The position numbers were made by a program, and so were the translations under genes. A stretch of DNA of 64,000 bases from Antedon mediterranea. Lineage: Eukaryota; Echinodermata; Crinoidea; Comatulida; Antedonidae. This document shows, piece after piece, positions 58,760-64,000 of the stretch. The DNA lies in NCBI RefSeq assembly GCF_964355755.1, contig NC_092680.1, forward strand, positions 21,493,001-21,557,000, written 5' to 3'. The notes below the pieces were generated by a model. The model made no database searches, was not told where the DNA came from, and saw only the letters and a list, made by a program, of their open reading frames with translations. Numbering within the stretch: the first letter of the stretch is position 1; each line of letters starts with the position of its first letter.

Positions 58760-61305
58760 TGGTCAAATTGTGGTTGATTCTGCAATATAAGTCATCCATA
58801 CACAGACCATCTTGACCAGATTATTAGCAAGATGTTTCTGCATTATTAATGTACATTTTGGCATCATATCAGAGAAAACTTAAATCATATCATTTAAAGA
58901 GGTACATGATATAAATCACATATTTATTTGTTGTTTAGCTTCCGATACGAATTATTTATTGTTATAATAAAAATTGATCATTTAAAAAACATGGTGGTAT
59001 TATACATTTTTTGAAACAAAAGAAAACATTTTTTTTAGAAAATGTATAAGTTTAAACTTGAAAAATCAGTAATTATTCCTTTAGGAAAAAACAAGGAAGT
59101 TTAATGAATTCATAAAAGATAAAAAACAAACGTTCAGAAACTTAAGACATTACAGAAAGTTGTACAGGACTAACTATTACTATTAGCAACTAAAGAGAAA
59201 CACTTCATTTTACATAGAAAAAGATATTGGTTTCACTTTTCATTGCAGTTATTTCAACTATCAATTTCAGTACTTTATAATAATAGTGCAGTTAACCAAT
59301 AGAAAATATAAAAAAATATAAAATTTGTTTATTTAACTTTCTAAAAAGTGTGGATCTTTGTGGATGCTACATATTGGTTTTCAAAATGTATTGTAAAGTA
59401 ACAATATGGACCATTAAGAATTAATAACCTATTAATTTCAGTTATATTCATACATTTTTTTCTTTTGGATGATCCAAAGGGAATAAAACCGTTATATTTT
59501 AAATTAATATTACTCTATTTGGCTTTGTTAAAATCTTGCGACTGAGCACGTAAACAAGACTACTTGCACGTCAAGGTCACAAGATTTGACCTGCGGGTTT
59601 AAGCATCAGCTTTGAAGATTCAAGCATACACTCTTAATTTCAATTTGATAAACTTGTGCACTTTAAATGGAATAGTTATGTAAAATTTCAACTGCACTTA
59701 ATTTCAAATTCTATTTGTAAGGATAAATTAATGAATTAAAATGTATAATTTTCATTAAGATTGTTTACAATTTATTTTTGTAATGTAAGATTTCAAATGC
59801 ACTCAATTTCAAATTCTGTTTGTAAAGAAATTAATAAATTAAAAAATAATATTTGAAAAGATTACTTACAATTTATTCACAGAGTTTGAATTTAAAATTA
59901 TAAATAGAAAACTAATGTAATGAATGAAAAAATTTTATATTTTTGATTACAGGTATCGTTTCGCAAAAGCGGAAAAGGCAAAATTAGAAAATTCCTAAAT
60001 AATATAAATATACCACACTTGAAATTGAATTAATTTGCAGGCTTATTTAACACTCTACATTCACTAATTTCAGTTATCTTTTTACTCTAACTGTAAACAT
60101 TAAATAATTTGTATGAGTTAAAAAATCAAAATAATATTGAATTATTGATATTATTGATGTTTGGAAAAATTCCAAAAAAATTATTATGGCCATAATGATC
60201 TGGTTGCCAATTACATTAGTCAATATATTCTACCCATTTACGTTGTCTGGCAAGTTGCCAAACGAGACAGCGATAGAACTAATTTAAATGCTAATGAATA
60301 CGGTAAAGCGCTCTGACAGGCATGTTTAAAACCTTGGCTTATTTTATTCTAATAGGCATTATCATGATTAAAATAGTTTCCATAGCAACAGTGGCTAAAG
60401 GATGATTCTACCAGCATAAGTTGCGATGACATTATGCAAATTACGGATGACTCATTCCACAAATCGATTATATTTGATAGTAAAAAAACAAGATATTACT
60501 TTTACCCGGCTAATGCTTTGCAATGAAAATAAATTAATTTTCGTGATGATCCAAGCATGTGTTTGGGTGTGGTTATTATCCAAGGTATTATTCCATCTCA
60601 TTCCAGGGTCAAAAACCTATAACAATTGCGAGAATTACAGCACGGCCGACGAGAGTAAATTAAAATTGATGAGAAACTATAACGTATTGACTATTATAAT
60701 TGAACTTTTCAACTGATTATTGACGAGCTTGAAGCGTATGGGTTTATTATGCTGCCACCTATAGACTTGCACTCTTGTTTACGTGATCTTATTAGTTTAT
60801 ATAATATATTATTGAACACTGCTTTGTGTAATCAATGAACATTTAGCATTTACGCTGGTTCTCGCAAAGACAGTCGATTCATTAACGTGCACAGCATTTA
60901 CCGTCAGGTGGTTTAACCGCGTACCATAATATTAAACGGAGAAAAGTGCTGGATATTGATGTAAGTATTTTGGATACAACAACGTCACGTCAGAGTGTTT
61001 GTGTGTTTCAACCATCGGTGAAGTGGGTATAGAAAATAGTACAAGCACTATCAAAATAAGTGGAGGCTCTGTATACCTTATAACCACATATGTAGTTATG
61101 AATATATTTAGTGGAGGTTTTATACTATTATAGGCCTATAGTATTAAAATACTGTACATATTTAGTGGAAGTTTGATACCATTGAGGTTATAAGTCCATG
61201 ATATCAAACAATATTTAGGAGAAGTTGTTTTAATACCAGGTTTAGAAAGCAGAATAAACAAGTATTTAAGATAGTACCAAGTGATTAAAGACTATATATA
61301 TATTC
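58760..61305. other. Gene-free AT-rich stretch with a diverged 110 bp duplication
   Basis: TTTCAACTGCACTTAATTTC followed by AAATTCTATTTGTAA (about 59688) recurs as TTTCAAATGCACTCAATTTC with AAATTCTGTTTGTAA (about 59790). The frame at 60426-60716 has no recognisable motif. Confidence 0.45.
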
Positions 61306-61310
61306 TATGT

Positions 61311-61492
61311 TTAAGTTCTGTCTACACTTTCAAACTTTATGTGACAACAAATGTGATTTGCCCATATATGGACATGATAATGTCATATCACTACCATATT
61401 TGGGGATATCACCATCATATTTGGGGATATCAGCACCATATTTGGGGATATCACTACCATATTTATCCCCAAATTTGAGCATATAACACTTT
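61311..61492. mobile_element. MITE family A copy 5 with internal expansion, right end lost
   Basis: TTAAGTTCTGTCTACACTTT then CAAACTTTATGTGACAACAA opens the copy. The interior word ATATTTGGGGATATCA is repeated about four times (61399-61470) in place of the single block seen in other copies. No right terminus with GACAGA is present. Confidence 0.75.
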
Positions 61493-62519
61493 ATACATTT
61501 AAATATATTTTATTTATATATTAACATTCTATTGTCAGTTGCTTTCTCACAGTATGTTAATGTTTTACTTTAGAAACAAATTCAATTCAAATTTTTAATG
61601 ACTAAAGAACATCTCATAAACAAGTATATTTAACACAATTTAGACACTATTTGTTAGTTATTATATTAGTTTTGATTTTACTGAAAAGAAGCTGTGTTTA
61701 GCTTTGCAGTTTAAGTGACATCATTTTCTATATACATTGTACAGAATGTTCAAGAAACTTCTGGTAATGAAAACACATATTTATTTAGACAAGAAAATAA
61801 TTATGTAGATATAATCGCAACATGATGTTAATTCCCATCGTTCCTTAACGGAAATTACAATTTAAAATAAACATAAAATTTACACAGGGTAGAATAAATG
61901 AATAACACTTATTCACTTGTTAAAAAAAAGAATATTATAATAATTAACAAATATTAAAGAATAAAGTCAGATTTTCAGGAATTTTTAGAAAAAAAATATT
62001 ATCCCAAAAAAGATCACAAATTTTAGATGTATTTGGAGAACGAAATTTAAAAAAAAATTCAAGAAAATGAGATATTTTGGATGAGTTCAAAGGTGAATTT
62101 TTCCAAATCTAATGTGCAAGGTTTATGATGAACTCATATGCAAGGTCCATATAATATTGTATGTATTTAAATTCCTATGTGTTTTAACATGGATTAATGT
62201 ATAATATTTTATGTACTACCATTTCTATAACCAAGTAGGCTTATGAACTATAAGATGAAGATGAATGTATTACTGTATATTTAGAAATAAAATTTGAGAT
62301 TGAAATTTAACACAGACAACGCAAGCAATATATTTATTTAAAGAGAGGACTTGTTACATAATATGAGATGATATACATATTTTTATGAGCAGCAATATCA
62401 AGTGTGATAAAAGATATACTGTAAATCTTATATTAGCTTCTATGACACAGGTTAACTCTTGCTAAAGCTCACTAGGTAAATTTGTTCATGTGAATCAAAA
62501 GCGTCAGCTTATACACATA

Positions 62520-62605
62520 GGGAATGTTGTTGAAAGGTGTAACAGTCCACAGCGCTCTGATCTTCATGAAATAGCGCTATATAAATGTCGCATTATATAT
62601 ATATA
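62520..62605 (+). mobile_element. SINE/LINE-type 3' end
   Basis: AAATAGCGCTATATAAATGT CGCATTATATATATATA matches the GCGCTATATAAATG ending shared by many invertebrate SINEs and their partner LINEs. CAGCGCTCTGATCTTCATG precedes it. The 5' part is not identified. Confidence 0.5.
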
Positions 62606-62609
62606 TTTG

Positions 62610-64000
62610 GACGATGGAAACATGAATATGTATGCGTATAAGCTGGTGCTTTCGATTCACGTGAACAAATTTGCCTAAAATAGGTTTAAAGTTGATCCAA
62701 ATCAGATCCAAGTTATAGGCCTATACGTGGTAATTATGATAAGTTTCAGAGGTATAGGCTTACCGTACATCAGATTTCAGAATGTAACATCAGACAGCGC
62801 TTCTTATCTGGGATATATCAAATGTTCACCTGGTGTATTTTACAAGCTAAACCGCAGTGTAAATCTGATAGACCGCAATTTAACTCCGATAGAGTACACA
62901 GAGCTGCTGTGTAAACATGAGACTTGGACTATAATATCTTTTTTCAAGATGCCTTTAAACTTTAAATAAATAAAATATTTCTTTTGTAAACTTGAAAGTG
63001 GAATCAAGAAGAAAAAAAGAAATAAAACTTCATAACAACAACCAAAAAAAGATTTTTTTTGTAAAACACAATATTACAATCATGATGGCAAAGTGAAATG
63101 AATAATAGGATGTATATTTGCACGTAGTGTGTAAACTCTTGTATTGTTATAATTTTCATACACACAATTTAAACAAAGTTAATAAAGAGTTTTATTATGA
63201 GAAAACTCACACATGATGAATATTTATGTTCAAACTTTATTATAATTAAATGAATGCATAATGTATGAACAAGGCTTTATTGACAGCAGACAGATGGGTG
63301 ATTCACATTTCACCTATTACTACTATTAAATTGATAAAAACAGAGAAGTAAGTAGGCTTATACTAACTTAATAGGAAAGCCATGATACAATGCTGTCATA
63401 CTGGTCATGATATACTAATTAAATATGTACTAACATTATCTCCAACAATATTAAATTGTGCACAAGGAATAAAATTATATAAACTTGTTCAAGTCGTTGT
63501 TGGAAAGGTCTTGCAATGTATAACAAGTGCTGAATAATCCCCTCTATCTAACTGTTATTACTGTATATTAACATGTTTCTCACAGTCCTGGTTAACAATA
63601 GGCCTACTATCTACAGAAACCACAGTAAAAGCAAGGGTATGAATACATAGAGAACATTTCAACTGAAACTGGGCATAATTAGGGGGAAATACCTAACTAC
63701 AATGTCCTTAACAGATTTGTCTGATTTATGGGAGCCATTACCAAAGTTGCAAAATTAGTGAAGAAAGAAGACCATGCTGGCCTTTACTCTATCTGATCTC
63801 TAAAAAAGACACGAAAGGTGTGGAATAGCTAAGAGCAGTTTTGAATAAGTAAGACCAGTTTTCTGTTCTGATAAACGCCTATATATTATAATACTGAACC
63901 TGGTGCCAGTTTTCAAGGAGTTTCATCATTCATGTTCATGTTAAACAAACATCCCTTGAGGGCGCCCTTCTGTTAAGTTACACTCCTTTCTTCCATTAAT
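62610..64000. other. Gene-free stretch to the window end
   Basis: The plus-strand frame 62727-62969 is moderately protein-like (VTSDSASYLGYIKCSPGVFY) but matches no family I know. TAGGCCTA stands at 62716 and 63599. No gene can be supported. Confidence 0.4.

Overview
The window reads as nuclear DNA of an animal. It is AT-rich, almost wholly non-coding, full of short tandem arrays and small inverted-repeat transposons, and it carries one convincing host gene: an intronless SoxC-type (Sox4/Sox11 group) HMG-box transcription factor on the minus strand at 6307-7359. The SoxC identity makes it a metazoan. The very frequent TAGGCCTA octamer (25 copies by eye) and the general repeat style suggest a marine deuterostome, perhaps an echinoderm; that placement is inference and was not tested.

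Layout. 1-5180: intergenic DNA with a 3-copy repeat (422-555), an exact 11 x 20 bp array (1587-1806) and a 45 bp duplication. 5155-7620: the SoxC transcription unit, with a TATA box and CCAAT motif upstream, a single coding exon, and a GU-rich-supported poly(A) signal about 1.1 kb past the stop. 7620-18440: gene-free, with a 37/38 bp array (10531-10915), a 55 bp array (12136-13050) and a degenerate array (16005-16235). 18440-20730: two side-by-side pairs of small inverted-repeat elements. 21046-23630: an 85 bp tandem array interrupted by a broken hAT transposase copy that itself holds a 5'-truncated LINE. 23630-44300: long gene-free DNA with MITE copies, GAT microsatellites, a foldback hairpin, a 48 bp triplication and two unexplained protein-like open frames near 40.8 and 41.9 kb. 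44300-64000: still lower GC, with a near-perfect palindrome, 28 bp, 67 bp and 77 bp arrays, SINE-like elements and more MITE copies.

Functionally, SoxC is the only gene with a readable role: a DNA-binding activator used in neural and progenitor differentiation across animals. The other coding traces are remnants of mobile elements. The structural interest lies in (a) at least three MITE families that all appear to end in TTAAAG, (b) tandem arrays with higher-order structure, one of them apparently enclosed by hAT-like ends, and (c) palindromic regulatory-looking octamers (TGACGTCA, TAGGCCTA) far above composition expectation. No complete autonomous new system is claimed.
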